Source of the DNA: a virus
Strand: one strand, 5' to 3'
DNA: 39,076 nucleotides
IMG/VR virus record: IMGVR_UViG_3300025128_000122
Span: 1-39,076 of that record
Of this stretch, positions 12,890-20,554 are shown in pieces (within the stretch, counting starts at the first letter, position 1; each line of letters opens with the position of its first letter). The notes under the pieces were generated by a model, which saw only the letters and a list, made by a program, of their open reading frames with translations, was not told the origin of the DNA and did not search any database. The translations under genes were made by a program, and so were the position numbers.

Positions 12890-13340
12890 TATTATACCCT
12901 ATAATATCATACACTTCGTTCAACACAGTATCTCTGTCTATTCCCGGCCATAAGCCCTCATCTGATATTATAAAGTCTATTGCCTTATCAATAAAGGAAT
13001 TAAATTCTTCCTGTTTAGTTGAGCTAAATGATATTGATTTAGGGACCTCAATAATCTCACCCTTGTATTGCACAACATCCACATGACCAATCTTTAATTT
13101 AATATAGTGAGAAAGGTGGTCTTTGTTTTTAAAATAATCCTGATTATCAAGGACTAAAGTAATCAAAGCCCAGTACATTCTGTGTTGTTTTTGACTACGC
13201 TTACTTTCCTTTTCAATCACAATAGGAGAACCCACTCCCCACCTTTCTAAAGCCTCCTCAGATTCTTTATCATAGGCTTTTACAAAAAGACCTGGGTATT
13301 CTTCTTGGGTGTCTATCAAACCTCTATATTTGTTAGCCAT
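12882..13340 (-). CDS. DUF1367/NinB-like recombination protein
   Basis: A 152-residue protein with the signature of DUF1367/NinB-like phage proteins: a basic SKRSQKQHRMYWALITLVL segment near residue 50, then an LSHYIKLKIGHVDVV stretch, a beta pair ending VPKSISFSS, and an acidic helical C-terminus (EFNSFIDKAIDFIISDEG). Lambda NinB (Orf) is a recombination mediator that helps load the annealing protein. GGAGAG lies just upstream of the ATG. It sits between primase-helicase and the HNH gene, in one minus-strand unit. Confidence 0.65.
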   Translation of the reverse strand: MANKYRGLIDTQEEYPGLFVKAYDKESEEALERWGVGSPIVIEKESKRSQKQHRMYWALITLVLDNQDYFKNKDHLSHYIKLKIGHVDVVQYKGEIIEVPKSISFSSTKQEEFNSFIDKAIDFIISDEGLWPGIDRDTVLNEVYDIIGYNIA

Positions 13341-13348
13341 TGTCTCTC

Positions 13349-15082
13349 CTATCTTCTAGTAAAATCAGCAGGCTCAAAGGAACTATACGTTCCGCTTGCT
13401 TTATTGTAAGAAAGAAGAGCCATGCCCATCTTTCCTACCCATTTGAATCGACACTTCCATACATGGATCTCTGCTGTGCCGTCCGTTTTCTCTGGATCTC
13501 TGTGAACTGACAAGCCTACATCAGCCTTGGCAAACCATGCAGCACTACCGCTAATATCATATCCTTTAGGCACAGGAAACAAACCACCTTCCCTCATCAT
13601 TTTAGCAGGATGAGCAACAAACCATACATGAATATCGTTAGCCTTTGCAAACTGCCTGACCTTTGTCAGCATATCTGAGATCGCATCAGTCTCTGTCGTT
13701 TCTTTCTTGAGTTGTATAAAGTTATAAGGATCTATCACAAGACCCCTGATTCCCTTACGCATGATAGCGATCTTAGTCCTCTCAAGGATTGACTCTATGG
13801 TTGCTGGCTCGCCATCGTTCTGATCTATAAACGTAAAGTAATCACCCACCCACTTCTTTGTGTTCTGCATATTGTTCATGTCTAATCTCTCTGTGGGTCC
13901 CTCAAAGAAAGGTGTCCGAGACTTCTTTTCAATCAACTTAATTATGTGAGTCGGTGGATCATTCTCAAAAGAACACACTGCAAACTTCCACTTAAGTCTT
14001 TCAGCCAGGTTAACCATCATTGCATCAACAAACTCAGACTTACCAGATGAGGGATGCCCAGTAACAATACTCAACTGCCCTGTGCATATGGTGTAAAGAG
14101 GATCAAGTATAGAAAAACCAGTGCTTTCGCCCTGTGCCGTGCCATTAAGATAAAGATGGTCTACTCGGTCAGAGTAATGATCAACATCATACAGACCATT
14201 TATAGGCCACCCTTTTGCGGTACTAACTACCTCTTTGAGTTTGTCCTTACCGTGCTTGATAAGAACCTCGTTACTGTCCTTACAGTCTGATGGATATTTA
14301 ATTTGAAAGCACTTGATCTTACTGATACGTCTTGCAAGTTCTTCAGCAAGAGCAACCCCTTGTGCATCATTATCTGTAGCAATAATAATTTTCTCAGCTC
14401 TTTCCAAAACATCCTTGGCATGCCAGATAAAAGAAAACTTCTTGTCCTCTTTAGGATCTATCTTGTTATCAGACACCTTTAAAGGAGCGCCCCCTGGTAC
14501 AGAAATAACATTCTTATATCCAGATTCATAGATACTCAGAGCATCTATCTCACCCTCTGTGATACAGATTTCTTTTGCATCTTCCTCTATGTTCTGTATA
14601 CCAAAGAAGGACTTAGCACCACCGTCTCCGTCCTGCACAAAAGCTTTCTGCTCAGTGCATTTATACTTAACTGCATAAGGTTTATCCTTATCTCCATTAA
14701 AGTAGGGAAACCCTACTGCCGGGAGTTCTTTCTCAAGCTTTGAAAAGAACTTATTAGTTTCAAAAACTCCATAGTGATGTAGTGTTTCCATAGAAATCCC
14801 ACGATCTATAAGGTGCTGCAAAGCCCCATTATTTACAGTCTGTATATTCAACGGTTTAATTTCCCTTTTAATAAAAGTTATTTTGTCACTGTTAGGTATA
14901 AGCCCTGATACACCACAGTGATGACACTTATAAACAAACCTGTCCGTATACTTGGTGACAGACATTGTTCTTTCTTTTTTCTTTTTGCGGGTGTGACTAC
15001 ACTCAGGACATATGATCCTAGCGGTTTCATTGTCTGTTTCTGAAGCCCTTTTTAAAATTATTTCATTGACTTCATTAGACAT
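13349..15082 (-). CDS. Primase-helicase, T7 gp4-like
   Basis: Combined DNA primase and replicative helicase of 577 residues, acting at the phage replication fork. Domains in order: zinc-binding motif (C25-x2-C28 and C53-x2-C56), toprim-type primase core (TEGEIDAL with E176; ATDNDAQG with D237/D239), and a DnaB/RecA-type helicase with Walker A GHPSSGKS (342-349), Walker B-like GLVIDPY (about 440) and a VWFVAHPAK motif (about 485). This is the usual T7 gp4 layout and length. The ATG at 15082 has no good ribosome site of its own; a 17-codon leader overlapping the start and a short inverted repeat over the start suggest coupled translation. Confidence 0.95.
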   Translation of the reverse strand: MSNEVNEIILKRASETDNETARIICPECSHTRKKKKERTMSVTKYTDRFVYKCHHCGVSGLIPNSDKITFIKREIKPLNIQTVNNGALQHLIDRGISMETLHHYGVFETNKFFSKLEKELPAVGFPYFNGDKDKPYAVKYKCTEQKAFVQDGDGGAKSFFGIQNIEEDAKEICITEGEIDALSIYESGYKNVISVPGGAPLKVSDNKIDPKEDKKFSFIWHAKDVLERAEKIIIATDNDAQGVALAEELARRISKIKCFQIKYPSDCKDSNEVLIKHGKDKLKEVVSTAKGWPINGLYDVDHYSDRVDHLYLNGTAQGESTGFSILDPLYTICTGQLSIVTGHPSSGKSEFVDAMMVNLAERLKWKFAVCSFENDPPTHIIKLIEKKSRTPFFEGPTERLDMNNMQNTKKWVGDYFTFIDQNDGEPATIESILERTKIAIMRKGIRGLVIDPYNFIQLKKETTETDAISDMLTKVRQFAKANDIHVWFVAHPAKMMREGGLFPVPKGYDISGSAAWFAKADVGLSVHRDPEKTDGTAEIHVWKCRFKWVGKMGMALLSYNKASGTYSSFEPADFTRR

Positions 15083-15128
15083 TGGGGTAATATCCCAATT
15101 GAGACAGGTATGAATTTTCTCTCCTCAT
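15075..15128 (-). CDS. Leader peptide overlapping the primase start
   Basis: A 17-codon frame (MRRENSYLSQLGYYPNV) starts with ATG at 15128, with AGGAG six bases upstream, and stops at 15075, eight bases inside the primase gene. The primase start lacks a ribosome site, while this leader has a good one, so re-initiation from the leader's stop would explain primase translation. The peptide itself need not do anything. It is a short frame and might be chance. Confidence 0.45.
   Translation of the reverse strand: MRRENSYLSQLGYYPNV
15081..15099 (-). promoter_or_regulatory. Inverted repeat over the primase start codon
   Basis: ATTGGG (15081-15086) and CCCAAT (15094-15099) form a 6-bp stem with a 7-base loop that includes the primase ATG. 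In the RNA this would tend to hide the start codon until a ribosome passing through the leader peptide opens it. Regulatory effect is inferred. Confidence 0.35.
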
Positions 15129-15152
15129 ATTTTTCTCCTTTGTTCTAGTGGT

Positions 15153-15175
15153 AAGGCTGTCCTCGTGGCAGCCTT
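15153..15175 (-). other. Hairpin at the end of the resolvase gene
   Basis: AAGGCTG (15153-15159) and CAGCCTT (15169-15175) form a 7-bp stem at the 3' end of the RusA gene, before the primase leader. No T-run follows on the minus strand. It may be a weak attenuator or an RNA processing site between resolvase and primase genes. Confidence 0.3.
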
Positions 15176-15536
15176 ATTCTTTTATAACCTCTACTAATAT
15201 TTCAGATCGTGGATTTAATACATCAAGACCCCAAAAGATGTGCTTCTCTTTGACTTGTCTATCATTCTTGTAGATGTGATCTTGCATCGCATCGAGAACA
15301 ACAGACTCATCTAAATCAGGTCGCCTTGATTTATAAAAAATAGTCATAGTTACTTTTAAATCCCCCTCCAACAACTCATCAAGTGACGGCACTTGAGAGT
15401 GAAAGTCTTTAAGATAAGCCCTTGCTTTATCTGACTTAATAAAAGCTGGACGTTTCCCAAAGGTCACAAGTTTACGTGAGTTTGCTTTTGATGCAGGCTC
15501 ACCATAGATTGTAAAATTAACAGAATCTTTACCCAT
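15174..15536 (-). CDS. rusA: RusA-like Holliday junction resolvase
   Basis: RusA enzymes cut four-way DNA junctions in pairs. This 120-residue protein has the family start (FTIYGEPASKANSRKL) and the metal-binding Asp cluster in RRPDLDESVVLDAMQD...YKNDRQV (D74, D76, D82 and D92). Length agrees with the family. The ATG at 15536 follows AGGTATTGTCA; a TTG six bases upstream is in frame but less likely. It is divergent from the exonuclease gene, with only 50 bases between starts, and is followed by primase-helicase. Confidence 0.85.
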   Translation of the reverse strand: MGKDSVNFTIYGEPASKANSRKLVTFGKRPAFIKSDKARAYLKDFHSQVPSLDELLEGDLKVTMTIFYKSRRPDLDESVVLDAMQDHIYKNDRQVKEKHIFWGLDVLNPRSEILVEVIKE

Positions 15537-15586
15537 TGACAATACCTATTAATAAATGTTAATAAATGCTCATAGGAGAGTATATC

Positions 15587-16495
15587 ATGAAAATAACAAA
15601 TCACCATAACATAAACAAAGTTTTTGAGGAACTTATAAAGTCAGACGATTATGACATGGGGGATGTTGATATCAGTGTTACGGGTTTGATTGACAGTCCT
15701 AAGATTAGGATGCTTAGAGGTGTCCACGAAAACGATCTGGTAGCAGAGCTAAATAGTAAGATACCAGCAATGCTTGGTACGATTATTCACGAGAGGCTTT
15801 CTTCTGTGCCGACTCCGTACCCTTCTGTCCCGGAAGCTAGATTGATTTTAGAGGTCGATGGGTGGAAGATATCAGGTCAGCCTGACCTTGTATCCCTAAT
15901 CAACGATAAGGTGATTCTGAGCGATTATAAGTACACTGGAGAGTATTCTGTGAGGGTTGGTAAGATAGAGTGGGAACGTCAACTGAACGTGTATGCATAC
16001 CTCATTAAACATGGTGTCAGAATAGACACAGGAGATCCACTTCTCCTTGATGAGAAGCCAATAGAAAAGATAAACAAACTAGTTGTTACTGCCATACTCA
16101 GAGATTGGAAACAGCGAATGGCTATGAGAGATCCAGATTACCCACAAGCCTGGGTAGTCGATATGCCTTTTCGTTTATGGTCTGATGTGGAACAAAGAGA
16201 ATATATTGAAGAAAGAATTTTCCTTCATAAAGAAGCCCAGGAACTTTATGAAGAGGCAAAGATTTTACCTTCCTGTACTGACGAGGAGAGATGGATACAA
16301 GGTCATACTTATGCAGTTATGAAGGCAGGTAAAAAGAGGGCTGAGAAACTCTTCTCAGACCGATACGAAGCGGAGCAATACTGCTCCAAAGTAAAAGGGG
16401 GATATGTCGAAGACAGGATTCCCGAATACACCCGCTGTCAGAACTACTGTAATGTCAGCGACTTTTGTCAACAATGGTTAAGGAGAACTATATAA
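15587..16495 (+). CDS. PD-(D/E)XK exonuclease, Cas4/RecB-like
   Basis: A 302-residue nuclease of the kind that resects DNA ends for annealing recombination. Visible motifs are H68 in GTIIHERL, D100 in SGQPDLV, D113-Y-K115 in ILSDYKYTG and Q132 in QLNVYAYL. Four cysteines near the C-terminus (C266, C284, C288, C294; in YCSKV and RCQNYCNVSDFC) suggest the Fe-S cluster seen in Cas4- and AddB-type nucleases. The ATG at 15587 follows AGGAGAG. It begins the exonuclease-ERF-SSB-like unit, one base before the ERF start region. Confidence 0.8.
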   Translation: MKITNHHNINKVFEELIKSDDYDMGDVDISVTGLIDSPKIRMLRGVHENDLVAELNSKIPAMLGTIIHERLSSVPTPYPSVPEARLILEVDGWKISGQPDLVSLINDKVILSDYKYTGEYSVRVGKIEWERQLNVYAYLIKHGVRIDTGDPLLLDEKPIEKINKLVVTAILRDWKQRMAMRDPDYPQAWVVDMPFRLWSDVEQREYIEERIFLHKEAQELYEEAKILPSCTDEERWIQGHTYAVMKAGKKRAEKLFSDRYEAEQYCSKVKGGYVEDRIPEYTRCQNYCNVSDFCQQWLRRTI

Positions 16496-16496
16496 C

Positions 16497-17126
16497 ATGG
16501 AGAAAATGAACGACTTGATTGCAGCTTTAATAAAAGCTCAGTCTGAAATACAACACGCATCAAAGGACGGTAACAATCCGTACTTTAAAAGCGGATACGC
16601 AACACTTGAACAAGTTATATCAACCGTAAAGCCACCATTGAATAACAATGGTATTTACTTCCAGCAGCAATCACACGATTGTGAAGAAGGTGTCTGTATT
16701 GAAACTGTATTCTATGGACATAATGCAATGTTAAAAACTGGTAAGGTAACTATCCCTACAGATCGAACACCTCAAGGTCGAGGGTCAGGGCTAACATATG
16801 CTAAACGCTATTCCTTGAGTTTAGCCTGCGGTATTGGGCATCAGAAAGATGATGATGCAAATTTAGCACAGGATAATATTGCCAATGAAGAAGAGCGGAA
16901 GGCTTTACTTGAGCGGCACTTATCTAAATTCGATGATGAGAATATTGATTTTGATAACCTCGATGACTTCAACAACTACATTACCACACACAAGAGAAGT
17001 GGAGAGAGGATCAAAGGCCTTGATGTCAATGCATACAACGACATGAAATCAAGGATTGCAGCGAAACAGGCACAGCTGAAAGATAAAAAGCCTGAAGAAG
17101 ATCAACAACCAAAAGAGGAAAACTAA
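16497..17126 (+). CDS. erf: ERF-family single-strand annealing protein
   Basis: ERF proteins anneal complementary single strands and promote phage recombination. This 209-residue protein has the ERF domain from residue 5 to 120: LIAALIKAQSEI, then KSGYATLEQVISTVKPPLN, a QGRGSGLTYAKRYSLSLACGIG stretch, and the usual QKDDDAN close. The C-terminal 80 residues are charged, with a Lys/Glu/Gln-rich tail (KDKKPEEDQQPKEEN). It follows the exonuclease directly and precedes the SSB-like gene, the standard order for a phage annealing module. Confidence 0.9.
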   Translation: MEKMNDLIAALIKAQSEIQHASKDGNNPYFKSGYATLEQVISTVKPPLNNNGIYFQQQSHDCEEGVCIETVFYGHNAMLKTGKVTIPTDRTPQGRGSGLTYAKRYSLSLACGIGHQKDDDANLAQDNIANEEERKALLERHLSKFDDENIDFDNLDDFNNYITTHKRSGERIKGLDVNAYNDMKSRIAAKQAQLKDKKPEEDQQPKEEN

Positions 17127-17127
17127 T

Positions 17128-17430
17128 ATGAGTAATTACGACAACACTAACTCTGGAGTTTTATGGAAAAACAACAGGAAAGATAAGCCTAAGTCTCCTG
17201 ATCACAGGGGTACAATAGAACTTGGTGCAGATATCATGGCTGATTTATCTGAAAAGTTTAAATCAAATGAAAAGATGATAGTTAATGTTGCATCATGGAC
17301 TAAACAGAAAAAAGATGGAGAAGATTTTTATAGTCTAGCTTTATCTAAGTATACTCCAAGAGATGAGTCTAAGACACAACCTAAGTCAAACGGTGAGTCA
17401 TCACTTCAAGACGATAACATACCATTTTAG
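17128..17430 (+). CDS. SSB-like protein with acidic tail
   Basis: A 100-residue protein. The N-terminal half (SGVLWKNNRKDKPKSPDHRG) is of a kind common in small phage proteins. The C-terminus ends DDNIPF, matching the acidic tip with which single-strand binding proteins recruit partners. A beta-strand core (KMIVNVASWTKQ, FYSLALSKYT) is consistent with an OB-type or similar small fold. Position right after ERF supports a single-strand DNA-binding role. The gene starts one base after the ERF stop. Confidence 0.6.
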   Translation: MSNYDNTNSGVLWKNNRKDKPKSPDHRGTIELGADIMADLSEKFKSNEKMIVNVASWTKQKKDGEDFYSLALSKYTPRDESKTQPKSNGESSLQDDNIPF

Positions 17431-17439
17431 GAGGCTATA

Positions 17440-17751
17440 ATGGCTGGTGCAAACAGAATCCATAAAATTGGTGGAGAAACAAGAACCTTCTCTATCCAAA
17501 TAGAAACAGAGATGCTTGAAAAGCTCCGTCAACTTGGAGGCAAAGAAGGCCATAGTCTAGGATATATGCTTAGAAAAGCTGCAGGTGATATTATAGAAGG
17601 TAAAACTTACGATAATATGATCAGTGTTTTTACTGAGGAAATTAAGAAGTCTCCCCTGATTACAGGGGAGAAGCTTCCTGATGGACAGAAATACTCTGAG
17701 TATGTAGCTGACCGTATTGTTCAGTCAGTTGATAAGAGACTTAATAAATAA
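17440..17751 (+). CDS. Possible ribbon-helix-helix protein
   Basis: A 103-residue protein. Residues 14-50 fit a ribbon-helix-helix DNA-binding module: a strand (TRTFSIQIE), first helix (TEMLEKLRQLGG), turn and second helix (SLGYMLRKAAGDII). The rest is an acidic-basic helix pair. Such proteins often repress their own operons. It follows the SSB-like gene by 9 bases with an AGGAGG ribosome site. The assignment is from pattern only. Confidence 0.5.
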   Translation: MAGANRIHKIGGETRTFSIQIETEMLEKLRQLGGKEGHSLGYMLRKAAGDIIEGKTYDNMISVFTEEIKKSPLITGEKLPDGQKYSEYVADRIVQSVDKRLNK

Positions 17752-17762
17752 AGGAATTTAAA

Positions 17763-18368
17763 ATGCCAATTACAGAAATAGTTTTAGAAAAAGAAAGATT
17801 TATTAACGAAAAAGCACGTAATAAAGCTATGAGAGAATATAGAAAAAATTATATGGCTTTTGACGTACCTAAACATTTAACTTTGGATTATTGCAAGCAT
17901 ATATGTATGGAGTTTTCTAATTGGACATGGAAACTGGGTTACGAATATCCTTTGTGGTATAATGGTCAAGGCACAAGAATAGGGGAAGAGAATAAGAAAG
18001 GTCCAAGATATAACTTTGTTCATGAGGATAGCGTAGATTTTGTAGTATTTCTTGGTCCTAAAAGATATCCCGATATAGTAAAAGGGCGACCTGTTTCTAA
18101 ACCATTAGCACAAATTGTATTTATGCACTATTACCCTCGTGAAAAGCAAGACAATTTAAAAAATCACACTTATGATGAGCTTTTACAATATGCTAGAGTT
18201 TCACTAAGCATAGAATTTAAAACAGTAGAAGAAATGATAGCACATATGGAAGGTTTTCTTGCGTCTATGTCAACCATGAACGAGTGTTTTACAAGCCATC
18301 CAATAATATTGCAAAAACTTGAAGATAAATATAACACTGACACTAAAAATATTACTCGCATATACTAA
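17763..18368 (+). CDS. Hypothetical protein
   Basis: Unrecognised 201-residue protein. The N-terminal 40 residues are basic and helical (KERFINEKARNKAMREYRKNY), followed by an aromatic-rich region (FSNWTWKLGYEYPLWYNGQG), a strand pair (VDFVVFLGPKRYP, AQIVFMHYYP), and helices. No membrane segment or catalytic motif is clear. It is AT-rich relative to its neighbours upstream. The ribosome site is weak AAGGAA. It closes the recombination unit before a strong hairpin. Confidence 0.55.
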   Translation: MPITEIVLEKERFINEKARNKAMREYRKNYMAFDVPKHLTLDYCKHICMEFSNWTWKLGYEYPLWYNGQGTRIGEENKKGPRYNFVHEDSVDFVVFLGPKRYPDIVKGRPVSKPLAQIVFMHYYPREKQDNLKNHTYDELLQYARVSLSIEFKTVEEMIAHMEGFLASMSTMNECFTSHPIILQKLEDKYNTDTKNITRIY

Positions 18369-18378
18369 GTTTATATAG

Positions 18379-18421
18379 GCTGACAGACAGACAAATCATT
18401 AGGTGTTGTTTGTTTGTCAGC
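18379..18421. terminator. Bidirectional terminator-type hairpin
   Basis: GCTGACAGACAGACAA (18379-18394) pairs with TTGTTTGTTTGTCAGC (18406-18421): 16 pairs including two G-U in the plus-strand RNA, with an 11-base loop. It lies exactly between the convergent gene ends at 18368 and 18428. T-runs are weak, so efficiency is uncertain, but position and length argue for termination both ways. Confidence 0.6.
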
Positions 18422-18427
18422 GTCTAC

Positions 18428-18682
18428 TTACAGAAGATAGCCTATAAATAAACCAACTAGCCCACCTCCTGCTATAAGCATACAGGATGCATATCTAAAG
18501 TTAGACCAAACAAAGTTAAGATTGTTATGCTTTTCACGCAGGAAAACCTCTACGTCATCTAATGCTTTCATTGCTTTCTCATCAAGGTCAGTCTTGTCAA
18601 GAACATATTCCTCAAGAACACTCTTATCATCTCTTGCAATGTGATTAATCAACTCAGCAGGTTGTCTTTTCTTTCTTGCCAT
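18428..18682 (-). CDS. Small protein with C-terminal membrane helix
   Basis: An 84-residue protein. It is basic at the start (MARKKRQPAEL), then charged and helical, and ends in one transmembrane segment (CMLIAGGGLVGLFIGYLL), so it is probably tail-anchored. Its position after the holin-like gene suggests a lysis accessory such as an i-spanin-like or anti-holin function, but orientation (C-terminal anchor) is not typical of Rz. Function is unproven. Confidence 0.55.
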   Translation of the reverse strand: MARKKRQPAELINHIARDDKSVLEEYVLDKTDLDEKAMKALDDVEVFLREKHNNLNFVWSNFRYASCMLIAGGGLVGLFIGYLL

Positions 18683-18691
18683 AATTAACTC

Positions 18692-19066
18692 CTATTTTTT
18701 AAAAAATTTAGCGGCACCACGAAACCCAAAACTAGCGGCAACAATCACACCAAGTGTATAACGATACCACTCAGGTGCAGTTTGCAAAGCAGTAAAGCCA
18801 GATTCAACAATAGCCCTACCCCAATCACCACAGAAAGCAAGAATCAAAGGAACAGAAAATAAAAGAACCAGCCATTCATCTTTCCAAGAATCTTTTGAGG
18901 CTTCTGCCATTGTCTGATCCCAGTCTATTTCACCAGTTGCCATCTTGGTTTTACGTTTTTCAACGGCAACCTTTAGCTCACCTTTAGCTTTGGTTTCTTC
19001 GACCTTGTTATTCATCCAGGCTGTGGCAACACCGCCAACAGCGCTTATTATTCCACTAAATATCAT
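18692..19066 (-). CDS. Holin-like protein, three-TM type
   Basis: A 124-residue protein resembling the 3-TM holin family: an N-terminal hydrophobic segment (MIFSGIISAVGGVATAW), a charged middle (NKVEETKAKGELKVAVEKRK), and two C-terminal hydrophobic segments (WLVLLFSVPLILAFCGDWG and YTLGVIVAASFGFRGA). Holins let the endolysin reach the cell wall by making membrane holes. The ATG at 19066 lies in an ATGA overlap with the nuclease gene stop; an in-frame TTG two codons upstream is less likely. Confidence 0.65.
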   Translation of the reverse strand: MIFSGIISAVGGVATAWMNNKVEETKAKGELKVAVEKRKTKMATGEIDWDQTMAEASKDSWKDEWLVLLFSVPLILAFCGDWGRAIVESGFTALQTAPEWYRYTLGVIVAASFGFRGAAKFFKK

Positions 19067-19425
19067 GACCAAGACTCCCTTTTTCCTCCGTCATACACAC
19101 GAGCATGACCTTCTTCGACTAATAATTCACACACATTTGTATCACCAACATAAGGTGTGCCGATAATCCGACCAAACTTTCCCTTCTTATCTAGGGTTGT
19201 TTGTACTACGAAATCTCTCATAAGGATTGCGGATAACCTTGCCTTCGCTAAGAGTCCAAGCTTCTTCTCTGCCATATCTCTTGTGCGACTCTCAGGTGCG
19301 TTAATACCCTCAAGTCTTATGCGTTGCTTCTTGAGACATACACCGAAGCCTAAATCAATATCAACATCAATGGTATCTCCATCGACAATCTTAACGAGCT
19401 TGCAGTTATAAACATATGGTTTCAT
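19063..19425 (-). CDS. Staphylococcal-nuclease-like protein
   Basis: A 120-residue protein with the SNase (thermonuclease) core: DGDTIDVDID (D15/D17), RIRLEGINAPES (R37, E45) and KFGRIIG (R86), the three catalytic-site regions of the family, which cuts DNA and RNA with Ca. No signal peptide is seen, so it should act in the cytoplasm or be packaged. It overlaps the preceding gene by one base (TAATG) and the holin-like gene by four. It may help degrade host DNA. Confidence 0.8.
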   Translation of the reverse strand: MKPYVYNCKLVKIVDGDTIDVDIDLGFGVCLKKQRIRLEGINAPESRTRDMAEKKLGLLAKARLSAILMRDFVVQTTLDKKGKFGRIIGTPYVGDTNVCELLVEEGHARVYDGGKRESWS

Positions 19426-19799
19426 TATTGAGGCACCCTTCCAGAAACAGAACGTACAAACTCTTGAACACTTGCAACAACGTGAAGTCTGTTGCCTGTT
19501 GCCGCAGTTGCTTTAAGGATCTCGCTTGGCTGTAGAACCAAGTCTCTGCTTAATAAATCTACTGTGCCATTGGCACTTACAGCAGATACTTTATATAAAC
19601 TAAATACATCTGATCCGTTTGTAAGGGTCAGGGTTATGGTATCAGCATTACCTGAGTCCTCTGATACTATGATAGATGTAACAACAGAAAAATCTACAGT
19701 GTCTGGTGCCGTGTAGAGAACGGTAACACCTGTTCCTGTCAAGTCTAACTTGGCGTTTGTTGCTCGTTGTATATACTGTGGATAACTATCTATATGCAT
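19425..19799 (-). CDS. Beta-rich virion-associated protein candidate
   Basis: A 124-residue protein rich in Thr, Ser, Val and Ala, with repeated strand patterns (TVLYTAPDTVDFSVVTSIIV, DTITLTLTNGSD, LHVVASVQEF). Such small beta-rich proteins are often capsid decorations or tail-tip parts; no precise family is recognised. The ATG at 19799 shares a base with the previous stop (TGATG). Confidence 0.5.
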   Translation of the reverse strand: MHIDSYPQYIQRATNAKLDLTGTGVTVLYTAPDTVDFSVVTSIIVSEDSGNADTITLTLTNGSDVFSLYKVSAVSANGTVDLLSRDLVLQPSEILKATAATGNRLHVVASVQEFVRSVSGRVPQ

Positions 19800-20128
19800 C
19801 AACCAAACCTATGCTTCTGTGATTTAGGTGGGGATTTCTTACTGCCACCTTTACCTGACCAAAATACTTTATTTGCCCAGAACGCTGCGCTTGTCTTACC
19901 CTTCTTAATATTCTTTCCGTGCCGCGCCTTAAAGGACTTACGTGCTTCAGGACTGTAGTTATGTCCCATGCCCTGCGCTCCAAACCGAATGATCTTAATC
20001 TTGCCATCTGGTTTACGCACAGCAACAACTGCTTTCTTTGTCTTATGCCCTGGTGTTCGTTTAGGTTTATTTAATCCTGTCAGGCCAACTCTTTTTAACT
20101 TATTCTTTTCTGATTCTGATAAGCTCAT
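19799..20128 (-). CDS. Small basic phage protein (KIRFG / SPEARKSFKARH type)
   Basis: A 109-residue very basic protein with a pattern I recall from marine and T4-like phages: IKIIRFGAQGMGHNYSPEAR, then KSFKARHGKNI and SAAFWANKVFW, with a Lys/Ser/His tail. Function is not known to me; a structural or DNA-associated role is possible. It overlaps the next gene's start by one base. Confidence 0.65.
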   Translation of the reverse strand: MSLSESEKNKLKRVGLTGLNKPKRTPGHKTKKAVVAVRKPDGKIKIIRFGAQGMGHNYSPEARKSFKARHGKNIKKGKTSAAFWANKVFWSGKGGSKKSPPKSQKHRFG

Positions 20129-20379
20129 TTCCTGTACCGCCTTGTCTTTTTTGCAATCTTCTTAGGTTGTTTAGAAACCTGCTTTCCTTTTTTAGTATCT
20201 TTCTTTTTCTTTCTACTCGTTGCAGCATACTCTTCTTTGCTCAAAGCCTTGATAGCTTTCTCAGGAAGATAACGCTCACCAGTAGCCTTCTTACCTTGCG
20301 TAGAAGGTTTACCAGATTTAGTACGCCACTTCTGTTTAGTCCACTTCTTAAGACTTTTTTGACTTTTTTTGAGTGCCAC
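20125..20379 (-). CDS. Small Lys/Arg-rich phage protein
   Basis: An 84-residue protein, about 40% Lys/Arg, with the recurring marine-phage pattern WTKQKWRTKSGKPSTQGKK, GERYLPEKAIKALS, and a KQPKKIAKKTRRYRK tail. GTG at 20379 was chosen because GGAAAG precedes it and the family-like sequence begins there; an ATG at 20424 gives 15 more residues. Strong basicity suggests DNA or RNA binding, perhaps packaged with the genome. It overlaps the preceding gene by 32 bases. Confidence 0.6.
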   Translation of the reverse strand: MALKKSQKSLKKWTKQKWRTKSGKPSTQGKKATGERYLPEKAIKALSKEEYAATSRKKKKDTKKGKQVSKQPKKIAKKTRRYRK

Positions 20380-20554
20380 TCTTCTTTCCTTTAACTTTTT
20401 TCTGAACAACCTTTGACAACTCATCTAAATGAAAGAGTCTTTTGCTGCTTTTTGTATGCGTTTTACCAGAATGTAACTGACCATTAGGCATTTTATGCAT
20501 ACCACCTTTATGTTCTTTACCATCTTTAAAATAATGAGGAACTCCTTTAGCCAC
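20348..20554 (-). CDS. Small basic phage protein (YFKDGKEHKGGMHKMPNG)
   Basis: A 68-residue basic protein with His/Lys/Gly-rich N-terminal half (HYFKDGKEHKGGMHKMPNG) and Lys-rich tail (KKVKGKKSGTQKKSKKS). Similar short proteins occur in marine phages. GTG at 20554 is chosen because AGGAGG lies 8 bases upstream; a GTG at 20563 would be too close to that site. Function unknown. Confidence 0.6.
   Translation of the reverse strand: MAKGVPHYFKDGKEHKGGMHKMPNGQLHSGKTHTKSSKRLFHLDELSKVVQKKVKGKKSGTQKKSKKS

Noticed and set aside
13349-15082. Plus-strand frames inside the primase-helicase (near 14054 and 14313)
   Set aside because: No ribosome sites or motifs; the minus-strand gene is certain.
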